A stretch of DNA of 64,000 bases from Sphaerisporangium rubeum. GTDB lineage: Bacteria; Actinomycetota; Actinomycetes; Streptosporangiales; Streptosporangiaceae. Made by a program: the position numbers and the translations under genes. Shown here piece after piece: positions 36,977-47,069 of the stretch; position 1 is the stretch's first letter; each line of letters starts with the position of its first letter. Below the pieces are notes generated by a model that searched no databases, had not been told where the DNA came from, and saw only the letters and a program-made list of their open reading frames with translations. The stretch lies in assembly GCF_014207705.1 (NCBI RefSeq), contig NZ_JACHIU010000001.1:4580501-4644500 (forward strand). Direction: 5' to 3'.

Positions 36977-38325
36977 CGCTTCCCTCCCGCGTGCGCGACG
37001 TCGCCGGCCGTGCCGACCGTGCCGGCCTCGTCCTCGGGGACGGTCCCGTCCGGCGCTCCGGTCCCGTTCACCGTGCCGGCCGTCGCGGGCCTCGCCGGTC
37101 CGTCGTCCATCGCCGGTTCCTCCATGTGGTGTCCGAGGCGGTCGCGCTTGGCGGTGAGGTAGCGGATGTTGAACTCGTTGAAGGCCACCGGCATGGGCTC
37201 GCGGCCGAGGACCCTGATGCCGTAGCCGTCCAGGCCGCGCAGCTTGGCCGGGTTGTTGGTGAGCACGCGGACCGATCGGACGCCGAGGTCGGCGAGCATC
37301 TGGCCGGCGTTGGAGAACTCGCGCGCGTCCACCGGCAGGCCGAGCTGCAGGTTGGCGTCCACGGTGTCGCTGCCGCCGTCCTGCAGGCTGTAGGCCTTGA
37401 GCTTGGCCATCAGCCCGATGCCGCGGCCCTCGTGGCCCCGCAGGTACACCACGACGCCGCGGCCCTCGTTCGCGACGGCCCGCATGGCGTGGTCGAGCTG
37501 CACGCCGCAGTCGCAGCGCAGCGAGCCGAGCACGTCGCCGGTGAGGCACTCGGAGTGCGCGCGCACGAGGACGTCCTCGCCATCGCCGAGGTCGCCGAAC
37601 ACCAGCGCGACGTGCTCGCCGCCGTCGATGCCGCTGGCGTAGCCGTACGCGCGCCACATGCCGTACTTGTTCGGCAGGTCGGTGACCGCGATCCGGCTGA
37701 CCACGCGCTCGCTGCGGCGGCGGTACTCGACGAGCTGCTCGATGGACACCAGCGCCAGGCCGTGCTCGTCGGCGAACAGGCGCAGCTGCGGCAGCCGGGC
37801 CATGGTGCCGTCGTCGTTGACGACCTCGGCGAGCACCCCGGCGGGGGTGAGCCCGGCGAGCCGCGACAGGTCCACCGCGGCCTCGGTGTGGCCGCGCCTG
37901 GCGAGCACGCCGCCTTCGTGGTAGCGCAGCGGGAAGATGTGGCCGGGCCGCACCAGCTCGAACGGCTCGGTTGCGGAGTCGGCGAGGGTGCGGATGGTCC
38001 GCGCGCGGTCGGCGGCCGAGATGCCGGTCGTCACGCCGTCCCTGGCGTCCACGCTGATGGTGTACGCGGTGCGCAGCCGTTCGCGGTTGTGCTGCACCAT
38101 CAGCGGCAGCCCGAGGCGGTCCAGGTGCGCGCCGAGCATGGGGACGCAGATCACGCCGCTGGTGTAGCGGATGGTGAAGGCCAGCAGCTCGGGGGTGGCC
38201 TTGGCCGCGGCGAAGATGATGTCGCCTTCGTTCTCGCGGTTCTCGTCGTCGACGACCACCACGGGAAGCCCGCGGCGGATGTCCTCCACGGCCCGCTCGA
38301 TCGAGTCGAACCTGATGTCGTTCAT
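36973..38325 (-). CDS. ribBA: Bifunctional DHBP synthase / GTP cyclohydrolase II RibBA
   Basis: 450 residues. The N-terminal RibB domain (about 1-205) has [17 protein letters not shown] and [24 protein letters not shown]; the C-terminal RibA domain (about 206-405) has the zinc site [18 protein letters not shown] and [19 protein letters not shown]. Both catalytic sets are complete. A 45-residue Gly/Thr/Asp-rich tail of low complexity follows. ATG 38325 ([13 protein letters not shown]) overlaps the transporter stop (ATGA) and has GGAGG upstream; a longer frame start is the neighbouring gene's shadow. Confidence 0.95.
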   Translation of the reverse strand: MNDIRFDSIERAVEDIRRGLPVVVVDDENRENEGDIIFAAAKATPELLAFTIRYTSGVICVPMLGAHLDRLGLPLMVQHNRERLRTAYTISVDARDGVTTGISAADRARTIRTLADSATEPFELVRPGHIFPLRYHEGGVLARRGHTEAAVDLSRLAGLTPAGVLAEVVNDDGTMARLPQLRLFADEHGLALVSIEQLVEYRRRSERVVSRIAVTDLPNKYGMWRAYGYASGIDGGEHVALVFGDLGDGEDVLVRAHSECLTGDVLGSLRCDCGVQLDHAMRAVANEGRGVVVYLRGHEGRGIGLMAKLKAYSLQDGGSDTVDANLQLGLPVDAREFSNAGQMLADLGVRSVRVLTNNPAKLRGLDGYGIRVLGREPMPVAFNEFNIRYLTAKRDRLGHHMEEPAMDDGPARPATAGTVNGTGAPDGTVPEDEAGTVGTAGDVAHAGGKR

Positions 38326-38942
38326 ATGGTCGCGACCTCCAGCCGGCTCATGTACTGCCGGCGCCATTCACGGAATCCCAGCAGGACCAGGACGAAGAAG
38401 ATGCCGTACACCACGCCGGACACCACCAGCCCGGAGGCGAACGCCAGGGGGACCCCCACCAGGTCGACCGCGACCCAGATCCACCAGAAGTCGATCAGGG
38501 CCTTGCCCTGCGCGTAGGTGGCGACGGCGCTGCCGACGAAGATGTAGGCGTCGGGGAGCGGGGCCCACGACCAGCCGGTGGCGGTGAAGAACGCGGCGAC
38601 GGCCGCGGTGGCGGCCACCATGACGGCGACGAGGACGACGCGCTCGCGGGCCCCGCCGGGCCGTACGGCCAATCCTTCGGGGTCCTTGGCGCCGCGCCGC
38701 CACCGCAGCCAGCCGTACACGGCGAGCGCGCCGAACATCGCCTGCTTCAGCGCGTTGCCGGTGATGTGGGCCTGCACCGAGGCGGCGAACAGCAGGACCG
38801 AGCCGGCGAGCTGCACCGGCCAGGTCCAGATGGTGCGTCGGATGGCGAGCCACACGGTGGCGAGCGCGCAGACGTTGCCGGCGAGGTCGATCCACAGGAC
38901 CTTCTGCCCGAGGAGGGTGATCCCGGCCTGCGTCCAGTTCAT
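38322..38942 (-). CDS. ribM: PnuC-family riboflavin transporter RibM (PnuX)
   Basis: 206 residues, about seven transmembrane helices. PnuC fold with [33 protein letters not shown] and [18 protein letters not shown]. PnuC itself carries nicotinamide riboside, but members inside riboswitch-controlled rib operons (ribBMAH of Streptomyces davaonensis) are the riboflavin transporter RibM, and the gene order here is the same. ATG 38942 overlaps the ribE stop and its stop overlaps the ribBA start. Confidence 0.9.
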   Translation of the reverse strand: MNWTQAGITLLGQKVLWIDLAGNVCALATVWLAIRRTIWTWPVQLAGSVLLFAASVQAHITGNALKQAMFGALAVYGWLRWRRGAKDPEGLAVRPGGARERVVLVAVMVAATAAVAAFFTATGWSWAPLPDAYIFVGSAVATYAQGKALIDFWWIWVAVDLVGVPLAFASGLVVSGVVYGIFFVLVLLGFREWRRQYMSRLEVATI

Positions 38943-39547
38943 GAGGCGGCCCGCGTGCGGTGGGCCTCGGTGAGCCGCTCGACGTACTTGGCGATCACGT
39001 CGACCTCGAGGTTCACGAGGTCCCCCGGTGCGCGCCGGCCGAGTGTGGTGAGGCTGAGGGTGGTGGGGATGAGGCCGACGGAGAAGCCGTCGTCGTGCAG
39101 CGCGGCGACGGTCAGGCTGACGCCGTCCACGGCGATGGAGCCCTTCTCGACGACGTAGCGCGCGAGGCCCGGCGGCAGGGTGAACCGCACGGTCTCCCAG
39201 TGCTCGGAGGGTTCGCGGCCGGCGACGACGCCGGTGCCGTCCACGTGGCCCTGCACGATGTGGCCACCGAGTCGCTGGTCGGCGCGGACGGCGCGTTCCA
39301 GGTTGACCCGCGCGCCGGGTGCCAGGGAGCCGAGCGCGGTGCGGTCGAGGGTCTCCTTCATGACGTCCGCGGTGAAGACGTCGCCGTCGATCCCGGCGAC
39401 GGTCAGGCAGACGCCGTTGACCGCGATGGAGTCGCCGTGCCGGGTGCCCTCGGCGACGGCCGCGCCGCGGATGGACAGCCGCGCCGCGCCGTCCAGCGCG
39501 CGCAGTTCGGTGAGCTCCCCGAGCTCTTCGACGATCCCGGTGAACAT
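38939..39547 (-). CDS. ribE: Riboflavin synthase (alpha subunit)
   Basis: 202 residues. Dismutates two lumazine molecules to riboflavin. Two similar lumazine-binding halves start MFTGIVEELGEL and LGGHIVQGHVDGTGVV; each has the family NGVCLTV/DGVSLTV motif (residues about 44-50 and 140-146). First gene of the operon, behind the FMN riboswitch. No ribD is present in the operon or elsewhere in the window. Confidence 0.96.
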   Translation of the reverse strand: MFTGIVEELGELTELRALDGAARLSIRGAAVAEGTRHGDSIAVNGVCLTVAGIDGDVFTADVMKETLDRTALGSLAPGARVNLERAVRADQRLGGHIVQGHVDGTGVVAGREPSEHWETVRFTLPPGLARYVVEKGSIAVDGVSLTVAALHDDGFSVGLIPTTLSLTTLGRRAPGDLVNLEVDVIAKYVERLTEAHRTRAAS

Positions 39548-39637
39548 TCAGCCCCACCCGGCCCCTTCTACTCGCCAGTAGCTTCAAAGCCACGGCGAGC
39601 CCCGGGGTGATCGGGGTGCGGCGACGCACCACGTGCA

Positions 39638-39661
39638 CGTCCGGCGACGGGTCGCCGGACG
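39638..39661 (-). terminator. Expression-platform hairpin behind the FMN riboswitch
   Basis: A perfect 9-bp stem (CGTCCGGCG / CGCCGGACG) with a 6-nt loop begins three bases after the riboswitch P1 stem and 90 bp before ribE. It is probably the transcription terminator of the switch. The same stem sequence recurs in the hairpin behind metK. Confidence 0.65.
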
Positions 39662-39664
39662 CTC

Positions 39665-39791
39665 GCGCGCTTCCTCCCATCCGGACTTTCACCGTCGGTC
39701 CTGGAGTTCCACCAGGTCAACCGGCCGATGGACTCGGCCGGGTCGCGGACTGTCACCGCCGGTTCGGAATTACACCGACCCCGGAGCACGC
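39665..39791 (-). promoter_or_regulatory. FMN riboswitch (RFN element)
   Basis: Minus-strand reading shows the conserved core blocks in order: GGGGTCGGTGTAATTCCGAA, CCGGCGGTGACAGTCCGCGA, GGTTGACCTGGTGGAACTCC, GGACCGACGGTGAAAGTCC and GGATGGGAGGAAG. P1 pairs GCGTGCT (39785-39791) with AGCGCGC (39665-39671). It controls ribE-ribM-ribBA-ribH by binding FMN, most likely switching the hairpin immediately downstream. Confidence 0.95.
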
Positions 39792-39987
39792 TGCTCTGCA
39801 CCTCAGTGTGCCACGCCCGGCAAAGAGCTCGTAACCCCACACCCCTGTGAGCGGCACGGCGGCGACCGGCACGAAGACTGGGGTGCCACCCCTTATGCAC
39901 ACCTGTGTTCGAACAGCCGCCATCCGGCTACCGTTATGCGAACCATGGTCAAATTCGTGCGTTTTCGTCATGGCCGCGTCATGCTTG

Positions 39988-40005
39988 TGTCACAAAATCG
40001 TGACA
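39988..40005. promoter_or_regulatory. Palindrome TGTCAC-N6-GTGACA upstream of the peptide transporter
   Basis: An 18-bp perfect inverted repeat with an AT-rich centre (AAAATC). It lies in the 420-bp divergent region between the riboflavin and ABC operons (39792-40210) that otherwise shows no gene. A TAGTGT -10-like hexamer follows at 40027-40032, which would give a 170-nt leader to the first transporter gene. The spacing resembles Crp/Fnr-type sites but the arms do not match a consensus I can name. Confidence 0.4.
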
Positions 40006-40210
40006 AGGCCGAATATGAGCGATGTGTAGTGTCGCTCACGGCATCAACGCAGGTCAAGAGGCATGCGGACACGAACTGATTGACATTCCACAACGAACCT
40101 CGAAAAGGCTGAGGCGAGTTGGCGAGAACATTGACCGGCGGGTAATAAATTGCCAAGGTTCCCTCAAGTCAGGATTTCCTGCTGGTCGATCTTCTGGTGG
40201 CAGCCACACG

Positions 40211-41233
40211 ATGACTCTCCCCTCACCCGCCACGCCGGAGGCGGACTCCGCGCTCACCGGCGCGGCCCCTCCCCCAGGCACAGGCACCGCCCCAGCGGTG
40301 GGACGCTCGCCGTCCCAGCTGATGTGGCGGCGCTTCCGACGCGACCGCACCGGCGTCGCGTCGGCCGTCGTCGTGGCCTTCTTCTTCCTCGTCGCGATCC
40401 TCGCGCCGGTGATCTCGTGGCTGTACGGCAAGGACCCGTACACGACCTACGGCCAGAACACCCCCGGGCTGCTCAACGACTACGGCTACCCGATCCTGCC
40501 GAACGGCGGCGTCAGCGGCGACTTCTGGTTCGGCCTGGAGCCCGGCCTCGGCCGCGACGTGTTCATGCAGCTCGTGTACGGCATCCGCACCTCGCTGTCC
40601 ATCGCGGTGATCGTCACCATCGTCACCACGCTCATCGGTGTGGTCATGGGCATCTGGTCGGGCTACGCCGGCGGCAAGACCGACTACGTCATCGGCCGGA
40701 TCATCGACACACTGCTGGCGTTCCCGTCCCAGCTGTTCCTGATCGTGTTCCTGCCGGTGATCGAGGCGGCGTTCGTCTCCCCCGAGGAGGAGACGCCGGT
40801 CTGGCTGCGGTACGTGTCCATCTGCCTGGTGCTCACCGTGCTCGGCTGGGCCACGATCTCGCGGCTGCTGCGCTCGCAGGTGCTGTCGCTGCGCGAACGC
40901 GAGTTCATCGAGGCGGCGCGGGTCACCGGGGCCTCCCCGAGGCGCGTCATCTTCAAGGAACTGCTGCCGAACCTGTGGACGCCGATCATCATCCAGTCCA
41001 CCCTCGCGCTCCCGCTGTACGTCGGCGCCGAGGCCGGCCTCGGGTTCCTCGGCGTCGGCATGACCGAGCCGACCCCCGACTGGGGACGCATGTTCCTGGT
41101 CGGCTCCAACGTCTACCACCAGGACATCACCTACCTGGTGTTCCCCGGCGTCTCCATGGTGATCTTCGTGGTCGCCTTCAACCTGCTCGGCGACTCCCTG
41201 CGGGACGCCTTCGACCCCAAGACCCGGCGATGA
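40211..41233 (+). CDS. Peptide ABC transporter permease (DppC/OppC type)
   Basis: 340 residues. A polar N-terminus of about 45 residues rich in Pro/Ala, six transmembrane helices, and the EAA loop EFIEAARVTGASPRRVIFKELLPN that contacts the ATPase. ATG 40211 (MTLPSPATPEADSAL) has only a weak GGTGG upstream. First gene of a five-gene dipeptide/oligopeptide importer operon. Listing the C-type permease before the binding protein is an unusual order. Confidence 0.92.
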   Translation: MTLPSPATPEADSALTGAAPPPGTGTAPAVGRSPSQLMWRRFRRDRTGVASAVVVAFFFLVAILAPVISWLYGKDPYTTYGQNTPGLLNDYGYPILPNGGVSGDFWFGLEPGLGRDVFMQLVYGIRTSLSIAVIVTIVTTLIGVVMGIWSGYAGGKTDYVIGRIIDTLLAFPSQLFLIVFLPVIEAAFVSPEEETPVWLRYVSICLVLTVLGWATISRLLRSQVLSLREREFIEAARVTGASPRRVIFKELLPNLWTPIIIQSTLALPLYVGAEAGLGFLGVGMTEPTPDWGRMFLVGSNVYHQDITYLVFPGVSMVIFVVAFNLLGDSLRDAFDPKTRR

Positions 41234-41294
41234 GCCGCTTACCCGCCGTCCTCCCCCCGGACGGCCGCGCAACCAAGGAATCAGGAAGGGCGAT

Positions 41295-43079
41295 ATGAGA
41301 ATCTCACGCAGGAGCACCGCCGCGGTGGTGATCCTCACGACCGGTGCGCTCACGCTGTCCGGCTGCGCCAAGGGTGGGGGCGGCGGCCCCGCGGCCTCGC
41401 AGGGTGGCGCCGGCGCCTCCAGCACGCCGCTGGAGAACAAGGCGGTCAGCGCCATCACCGTCGGCACCGCCGAGGACTCCAAGGGCCCCGCGCCTGAGGT
41501 CCCCGGCAGCAAGCGCGGCGGCACGGTCAACATGATCGACCGGGACGACTTCTCGCACCTCGACCCCGGACGCATCTACCTGAACTACAACTCCACCGTC
41601 TCCCTGCTGTTCACCCGGCAGCTCACCGGCTACCGGCAGGAGAACGGCAAGATGACGCTGGTCGGCGACCTCGCCACCGACACCGGCACCACGACCGACG
41701 GCGGCAAGACCTGGAAGTTCACCCTCAAGGACGGGCTGAAGTGGCAGGACGGCACGCCGATCACCTCCGGTGACATCAAGTACAGCTTCGAGCGGCTGTT
41801 CGCGCCGTTCATCACCGAGGGCCCGACCTATGTCCAGCAGTGGCTGGTCGAGGGTGACTACCGCAAGGCCTACGAGGGGCCGTACGGCGGCAAGTCGCTG
41901 GACGCCATCAAGACCCCCGACGACAAGACGGTCGAGTTCACCCTGACCGCGCCGCACCCGGACTTCAACTTCACCGTGGCCATGACCGGTTACGGCGCGG
42001 TGCCGAAGGCGCAGGACACCAAGGAGAAGTACGACAGGAAGCCCTTCTCCTCCGGGCCGTACCAGATCGTGAGCCACGTCACCGACAAGTCGCTGGACCT
42101 GGAGCGCAACCCGAACTGGGACCCCAACACCGACCCGATCCGCAACGCCTTCCCCGACAAGTGGCACATGGAGTTCGGCGTGCAGGCGCAGAACTCCACC
42201 GAGCGGTTCCTCGCCGACAGCGGCCCGGACAAGACCGCGATGACGTTCCACAACGCGGTGGCGGCCGAGCGGGTGCAGGAGGTGCTGAACAACGCCGAGG
42301 TGATGAAGCGCTCGGTGCGCGGCCTCACGCCGTTCACCACGTTCTACAACATCAACACCAAGCGCATCACCGACGTGAAGGTCCGCCAGGCGATCATCAA
42401 GGCCTGGCCGTCCAAGCAGGTGCAGCTCATCGCCGGCGGTGAGGTCAACACCGGCCAGATCGCCACGACCGTGCTGAGCCCGACGGTGCTCGGTTACGAG
42501 GCGTTCGACCTGTACGGCATGCGGGAGAAGCCGACCGGTGACCCCGAGGGGGCCAAGAAGCTGCTCCAGGAGGCCGGTCAGACCAACCCGACGGTGGTCT
42601 ACGCCTACAACCAGACGCCGACCCAGGAGAAGATCACCGTCGCCATCAAGGACGCGCTGACCAAGGCCGGCTTCAAGGTCGTGGCCAAGCCGCTGAACCC
42701 GGCGACGTACTACGACGCCATCGGCCCGGTGGACAACAAGTTCGACATCTACTGGGGCGGCTGGGCCGCCGACTGGCCGACCGGCTCGACCGCCATCCAG
42801 CCGCTGTTCGACGGCCGGCAGATCGTCGACAACGGCTCCAACTACAGCCACCTGAACGTGCCGGAGATCAACGACGCGATCGACAAGGCCAACGCCATCA
42901 CCGACGCCACCGAGGCCGGCAAGGCGTGGGCCGCGATCGACAAGATGATCATGGAGCAGGCGGCCATCGTCCCCGAGTACTACCAGACGTACTTCGGCCT
43001 GTACGGCTCCGGGCTCGGCGGTGTCGAGTTCGACCCCAACTCGGGTGAGCAGTACCCGCTGAACGTCTACGTCAAGTAG
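41295..43079 (+). CDS. Peptide ABC transporter substrate-binding lipoprotein
   Basis: 594 residues. Signal peptide with twin Arg (RISRRS), hydrophobic core and lipobox LTLSGC with the lipidated Cys at 24; a Gly/Ser-rich tether follows. The family 5 solute-binding signature lies in TWKFTLKDGLKWQDGTPITSGDIKYSFERL, read in two parts. It is anchored outside the membrane and delivers peptides or similar ligands to the permeases. AGGAAGGG precedes the ATG at 4-11 nt. The ligand cannot be told; peptide is the family default. Confidence 0.93.
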   Translation: MRISRRSTAAVVILTTGALTLSGCAKGGGGGPAASQGGAGASSTPLENKAVSAITVGTAEDSKGPAPEVPGSKRGGTVNMIDRDDFSHLDPGRIYLNYNSTVSLLFTRQLTGYRQENGKMTLVGDLATDTGTTTDGGKTWKFTLKDGLKWQDGTPITSGDIKYSFERLFAPFITEGPTYVQQWLVEGDYRKAYEGPYGGKSLDAIKTPDDKTVEFTLTAPHPDFNFTVAMTGYGAVPKAQDTKEKYDRKPFSSGPYQIVSHVTDKSLDLERNPNWDPNTDPIRNAFPDKWHMEFGVQAQNSTERFLADSGPDKTAMTFHNAVAAERVQEVLNNAEVMKRSVRGLTPFTTFYNINTKRITDVKVRQAIIKAWPSKQVQLIAGGEVNTGQIATTVLSPTVLGYEAFDLYGMREKPTGDPEGAKKLLQEAGQTNPTVVYAYNQTPTQEKITVAIKDALTKAGFKVVAKPLNPATYYDAIGPVDNKFDIYWGGWAADWPTGSTAIQPLFDGRQIVDNGSNYSHLNVPEINDAIDKANAITDATEAGKAWAAIDKMIMEQAAIVPEYYQTYFGLYGSGLGGVEFDPNSGEQYPLNVYVK

Positions 43080-43190
43080 TCCCGCGTCCGCGGGCCGCCG
43101 CACTCTGCCTCGTGCCTGGTACGGCGGCCCGCAGGCCACCTGTCCCTTCCGACCACCGGTCCCACCGGCTGGAGAAGCAGTCCGAGGCCA

Positions 43191-44171
43191 ATGTTCCGGT
43201 TTTTCCTCCGCCGTGTCATCGGCGCCGCGGTGATCCTGGTGATCATCAGTGCCGTCACGTTCTTCCTCTTCTACGCCGTGCCCCGCGACCCGGCCCGCGC
43301 GTTCTGCGGCAAGATCTGCCCTCCGCAGAACCTCGAGCTGATCCGTCACAACCTGGGCATGGACGAGCCGTTGTTCGTGCAGTACTGGCACTGGCTGGCG
43401 GGCATCTTCACCGGCCGCGACCTCGTGCAGTTCGGCACGTGCGACGCGCCGTGCCTCGGCTACTCCTTCGCCACGCAGGAGCCGGTGTTCTCGGCGATCC
43501 TGGACCGCTTCCCCGTCACCCTGTCGGTGACCGCCGGCGCGGCCGTGGTCATCCTGTCGTTCGGCGTGATCACCGGCATGATCGCGGCGTGGCAGCAGGG
43601 CAAGCCACTCGACAAGATCGCCAGCACGTCGTCGGTGATCGGCGCGTCGCTGCAGATCTACTTCGTGGGGCCGCTGCTGGTGTTCTTCATCGTGGACAGC
43701 ATGGGCCTGCTGCCGCGGCCCAGCTACATCCCCTTCACCGAAGATCCGTTCGGCTGGTTCGTGCACCTGCTGATCCCGTGGGTGGTGCTGTCGATCATCT
43801 TCACCGCCAACTACACCCGCATGACCCGGTCGGTCATGGTGGAACAGCTCGCCGAGGACTACGTGCGGACCGCGCGCGCCAAGGGCATGTCCAGCCGCAC
43901 GGTGTTCCTGCGGTTCGCCTGGCGCGGCGCGATGATCCCCATCGTCACGATCTTCGGAGTGGACCTCGCCACCCTGCTCGGCGGCGCGATCATCACCGAG
44001 CAGACGTTCACCCTGCACGGCATCGGCGAGCTCGCCGTGCGCGCCGTGCAGAACACCGACCTTCCCATGCTGCTCGGCGTGACACTGGTCGGTGCGTTCG
44101 CCATCGTGGTACTGAACATCGTGGTGGACGTCCTGTACGCCTTCATCGACCCCCGCGTACGGCTGAGCTGA
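43191..44171 (+). CDS. Peptide ABC transporter permease (DppB/OppB type)
   Basis: 326 residues, six transmembrane helices. N-terminal FRFFLRRVIGAAVILVIISA and the EAA loop EDYVRTARAKGMSSRTVFLRF are typical of the B-type permease. The first extracellular loop carries two Cys pairs (CGKIC and CDAPC), a feature also met in other actinobacterial DppB-like permeases and possibly disulfide-bonded. ATG 43191 follows a 111-bp gap after the lipoprotein gene. Confidence 0.93.
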   Translation: MFRFFLRRVIGAAVILVIISAVTFFLFYAVPRDPARAFCGKICPPQNLELIRHNLGMDEPLFVQYWHWLAGIFTGRDLVQFGTCDAPCLGYSFATQEPVFSAILDRFPVTLSVTAGAAVVILSFGVITGMIAAWQQGKPLDKIASTSSVIGASLQIYFVGPLLVFFIVDSMGLLPRPSYIPFTEDPFGWFVHLLIPWVVLSIIFTANYTRMTRSVMVEQLAEDYVRTARAKGMSSRTVFLRFAWRGAMIPIVTIFGVDLATLLGGAIITEQTFTLHGIGELAVRAVQNTDLPMLLGVTLVGAFAIVVLNIVVDVLYAFIDPRVRLS

Positions 44172-44204
44172 CATGGCCCCGCGAACCACCTCAAGGAGCT
44201 CCGA

Positions 44205-45269
44205 GTGACCACGGCGACCTGGGAACGCGAACCGGCCGCGCCGCGCGGCCCCGGGCCGTTCCTGTCGGTCCGGGACCTGTCGGTCCAGTTCGGCACCGAG
44301 GACGGCGTCGTGCACGCCGTCGACCGGCTGTCGTACGACCTGGAGAAAGGCACCACTCTCGGCATCGTCGGCGAGTCGGGGTCCGGCAAGTCGGTGTCCA
44401 CGCTCACCATCCTCGGGCTGCACGACCCCGCCGTCACCACGATCGGCGGGGAGATCTGGCTGGAGGACCGCCAGCTCGTCGGCGCGCCGCGCGCCACGCT
44501 GGAGAAGCTGCGCGGCGACCGCATCGCGATGATCTTCCAGGACCCGCTGACGTCGCTGTCGCCGTACCACACGGTGGGCCGGCAGATCAGTGAGACGTAC
44601 CGCAAGCACAAAGGCGCGAGCAAGCGCGAGGCGCGGGACCGCGCGATCGAGATGCTGCGGCGGGTCGGCATCCCGCACGCGCAGACCCGGGTGGACGACT
44701 ACCCCCACCAGTTCTCCGGCGGCATGCGCCAGCGCGTCATGATCGCCATGGCGCTGGTCTGCGACCCCGACCTGCTCATCGCCGACGAACCGACCACCGC
44801 GCTGGACGTGACCGTGCAGGCGCAGATCCTCGACCTGCTCAAGGACCTGCAGCAGCAGTTCGGCACGTCGATCATCCTGATCACCCACGACCTCGGCGTG
44901 GTCGCGCGCACCGCGCACGACGTGCTCGTGATGTACGCCGGCAGGGCCATCGAGCAAGGGAGTGTGCGCGAGGTGCTGCGCGAGCCGCGCCACCCGTACA
45001 CCTGGGGGCTGCTCGGCTCCATGCCGCGGCTGAACTCCAACGTCGACCTGCCGCTGCTGCCGGTGCGCGGCACCCCGCCGAGCCTGCTCAACCCGCCGTC
45101 CGGCTGCCCCTTCCACCCCCGCTGCGACTACCGCGACCTCGTCCCCGGCGACATGTGCGCGACCGACCGGCCCGAGCTGTCCCCCGCCGGAGGACACCGG
45201 GACGCCTGCTACCTGACGCTCGCGCAGAAGCGGGAGATCTTCGACGGCCAGATCAAGGAACGCCTGTGA
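44205..45269 (+). CDS. Peptide ABC transporter ATPase (DppD/OppD type)
   Basis: 354 residues. Walker [12 protein letters not shown]-loop [10 protein letters not shown], signature [17 protein letters not shown], Walker [15 protein letters not shown] and H-loop LITHDLG are intact. The C-terminal oligopeptide/dipeptide domain contains the Cys-rich [12 protein letters not shown] motif, in some homologues an iron-sulfur site. GTG 44205 has AAGGAG at 7 nt. Pairs with the following gene as a heterodimer. Confidence 0.94.
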   Translation: MTTATWEREPAAPRGPGPFLSVRDLSVQFGTEDGVVHAVDRLSYDLEKGTTLGIVGESGSGKSVSTLTILGLHDPAVTTIGGEIWLEDRQLVGAPRATLEKLRGDRIAMIFQDPLTSLSPYHTVGRQISETYRKHKGASKREARDRAIEMLRRVGIPHAQTRVDDYPHQFSGGMRQRVMIAMALVCDPDLLIADEPTTALDVTVQAQILDLLKDLQQQFGTSIILITHDLGVVARTAHDVLVMYAGRAIEQGSVREVLREPRHPYTWGLLGSMPRLNSNVDLPLLPVRGTPPSLLNPPSGCPFHPRCDYRDLVPGDMCATDRPELSPAGGHRDACYLTLAQKREIFDGQIKERL

Positions 45270-46300
45270 GTGACACGCTGCTGGAGCTGTCCGGCCTGAC
45301 CAAGCACTTCCCCGTGACCGGCGGGCTGATCGTCAAACGGCAGATCGGCCGGGTGCACGCGGTGGACGGCGTCGACCTGACCGTGGCGGCCGGGGAGACC
45401 CTCGGCCTGGTCGGGGAGTCCGGCTGCGGCAAGTCGACCACGGGACGGCTGGTGGCCCGGCTGCTCGAACCCACCGCGGGGAAGATCCTCTACCGGGGCC
45501 GGGACATCGCGCACTCCAGCCGGCGGCAGCTCAAGCCGATCAGGTCCGAGATCCAGATGATCTTCCAGGACCCGTACTCGTCGCTGAACCCCCGGCACAC
45601 CGTCGGCGGCATCATCAGCGGGCCCATGGAGGTCAACGGCATCGACCCGCCAGGCGGCCGGCAGAAGCGCGTGCGTGAACTGCTGGAGATCGTCGGGCTC
45701 AACCCCGAGCACTACAACCGGTTCCCGCACGAGTTCTCCGGCGGCCAGCGGCAGCGCATCGGCGTCGCGCGGGCCCTCGCGCTGGAGCCGAAGCTCATCG
45801 TGGCCGACGAGCCGGTGTCCGCGCTGGACGTGTCCATCCAGGCGCAGGTGGTCAACCTGCTCCAGCAGCTCCAGCGTGACCTCGGCATCGCGTTCCTGTT
45901 CATCGCGCACGACCTGGCCGTGGTGCGGCACTTCTCGCAGCGGGTCGCCGTGATGTACCTCGGCAAGATCGTCGAGGTGGGTGACCGGACGTCCATCTAC
46001 GAACGTCCCCGCCACCCCTACACCCACGCGCTGCTGTCCGCCGTCCCCGAGGTGGACATCGAGGACAAGCCCGCCACCGAGCGCATCCGCCTCACCGGCG
46101 ACGTCCCCTCCCCCATCGACCCGCCGTCCGGCTGCCGTTTCCGCACCCGCTGCTGGAAGGCCCAGGACAAGTGCGCGCAGGAGGAGCCGCCGCTGGTCCG
46201 CCTCGACGGCAACCACGAGGGCCATCTCACCGCCTGCCACTTCCCCGAGGCCCCCACCACCCACGGCGAGGACGTCATCCTCGACCCCGCGCTCGCCTGA
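45266..46300 (+). CDS. Peptide ABC transporter ATPase (DppF/OppF type)
   Basis: 344 residues. Walker [16 protein letters not shown]-loop [10 protein letters not shown], signature [17 protein letters not shown], Walker [16 protein letters not shown]-loop [11 protein letters not shown], and a C-terminal [15 protein letters not shown] motif. GTG 45266 overlaps the preceding stop by 4 bp (GTGA). Last gene of the transporter operon; convergent with rpe. Confidence 0.94.
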   Translation: MSDTLLELSGLTKHFPVTGGLIVKRQIGRVHAVDGVDLTVAAGETLGLVGESGCGKSTTGRLVARLLEPTAGKILYRGRDIAHSSRRQLKPIRSEIQMIFQDPYSSLNPRHTVGGIISGPMEVNGIDPPGGRQKRVRELLEIVGLNPEHYNRFPHEFSGGQRQRIGVARALALEPKLIVADEPVSALDVSIQAQVVNLLQQLQRDLGIAFLFIAHDLAVVRHFSQRVAVMYLGKIVEVGDRTSIYERPRHPYTHALLSAVPEVDIEDKPATERIRLTGDVPSPIDPPSGCRFRTRCWKAQDKCAQEEPPLVRLDGNHEGHLTACHFPEAPTTHGEDVILDPALA

Positions 46301-46351
46301 GCACAGCCACTTCCGGCCGGCGCAGGCGGACCCCTGCTGCGCGGGCCGGAC

Positions 46352-46412
46352 GGTCACAGCAGGCCGGCCGCCTGCCGTGCGGGACCGAGGGTCACAGCAG
46401 GCGGTCCGCCTG
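46352..46412. repeat. Imperfect duplication of the rpe 3' end
   Basis: GGTCACAGCAGG-CCGGCCGCCTG at 46352-46374 and GGTCACAGCAGG-CGGTCCGCCTG at 46390-46412 are two copies 38 bp apart. The second is the last six codons and stop of rpe read in reverse; the first would encode QAAGLL-stop just beyond it. The unit is self-complementary (CAGGCGG/CCGCCTG), so each can form a small hairpin. Confidence 0.55.
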
Positions 46413-47054
46413 GGCCCGCAGGGACCTGACCGCCTCGGCGGGGTCGTCGGCGCCGTACACGGCGTTGCCGGCGACGAACACGTCCGCGCCGGCCTCCGCG
46501 CAGCGCTCGATGGTGGCCGCCGAGACACCGCCGTCGACCTGGAGCCAGATCTCGCCGCCGTGCTTGCGGATCAGCTCACGGGCCTTGCGGATCTTGGGAA
46601 GCATGATGTCGAGGAACGACTGACCGCCGAAGCCGGGCTCCACGGTCATCACCAGCAGCATGTCGATCTCGCCGAGCAGCCCCTCGTAGTCCTGCACCGC
46701 CGTGCCGGGGTTGAGCGCGAACCCGGCCCGGGCCCCCGCCTCACGGATGCGGCGCAGGGTGCGCACCGGCGCCTTGGCGGCCTCCGCGTGGATGGTCACA
46801 CTGCCGGCGCCGGCCTCGGCGTACGCCGGGGCCCAGCGGTCCGGGTCCTCGATCATGAGGTGACAGTCGACCGGCAACGTGGTGGCCTTCAACAGGGACT
46901 CCACCACCGGCAGCCCGAGCGTGAGGTTCGGCACGAAGTGGTTGTCCATCACATCGACATGCAGCCAGTCGGCCACACGCGCGACCTTGGCCACCTCGTC
47001 GGCAAGCCGCGCGAAGTCGGCGGTCAGAATGCTGGGAGAGATCTGTGCAGGCAT
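46392..47054 (-). CDS. rpe: Ribulose-phosphate 3-epimerase
   Basis: 220 residues. TIM-barrel enzyme interconverting ribulose-5-P and xylulose-5-[36 protein letters not shown] (metal His/Asp), [39 protein letters not shown] and FVAGNAVYG are the family motifs. A TAGACT hexamer lies 9 bp before ATG 47054, so the mRNA leader may be only about three nucleotides. The 299-bp region 47055-47353 upstream shows no gene. Confidence 0.96.
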   Translation of the reverse strand: MPAQISPSILTADFARLADEVAKVARVADWLHVDVMDNHFVPNLTLGLPVVESLLKATTLPVDCHLMIEDPDRWAPAYAEAGAGSVTIHAEAAKAPVRTLRRIREAGARAGFALNPGTAVQDYEGLLGEIDMLLVMTVEPGFGGQSFLDIMLPKIRKARELIRKHGGEIWLQVDGGVSAATIERCAEAGADVFVAGNAVYGADDPAEAVRSLRAQADRLL

Positions 47055-47063
47055 GATCCCGCC

Positions 47064-47069
47064 AGTCTA
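47064..47069 (-). promoter_or_regulatory. Candidate -10 of rpe
   Basis: TAGACT on the minus strand, followed by GGCGGGATC and the ATG of rpe. No convincing -35 at 16-18 bp. Confidence 0.4.

Noticed and set aside
41304-45197. A 1297-codon open frame on the minus strand across the ABC transporter operon
   Set aside because: It is antisense to three intact transporter genes with full motifs; its translation is Val/Gly/Arg/His-rich without domains, the usual shadow frame in high-GC DNA.
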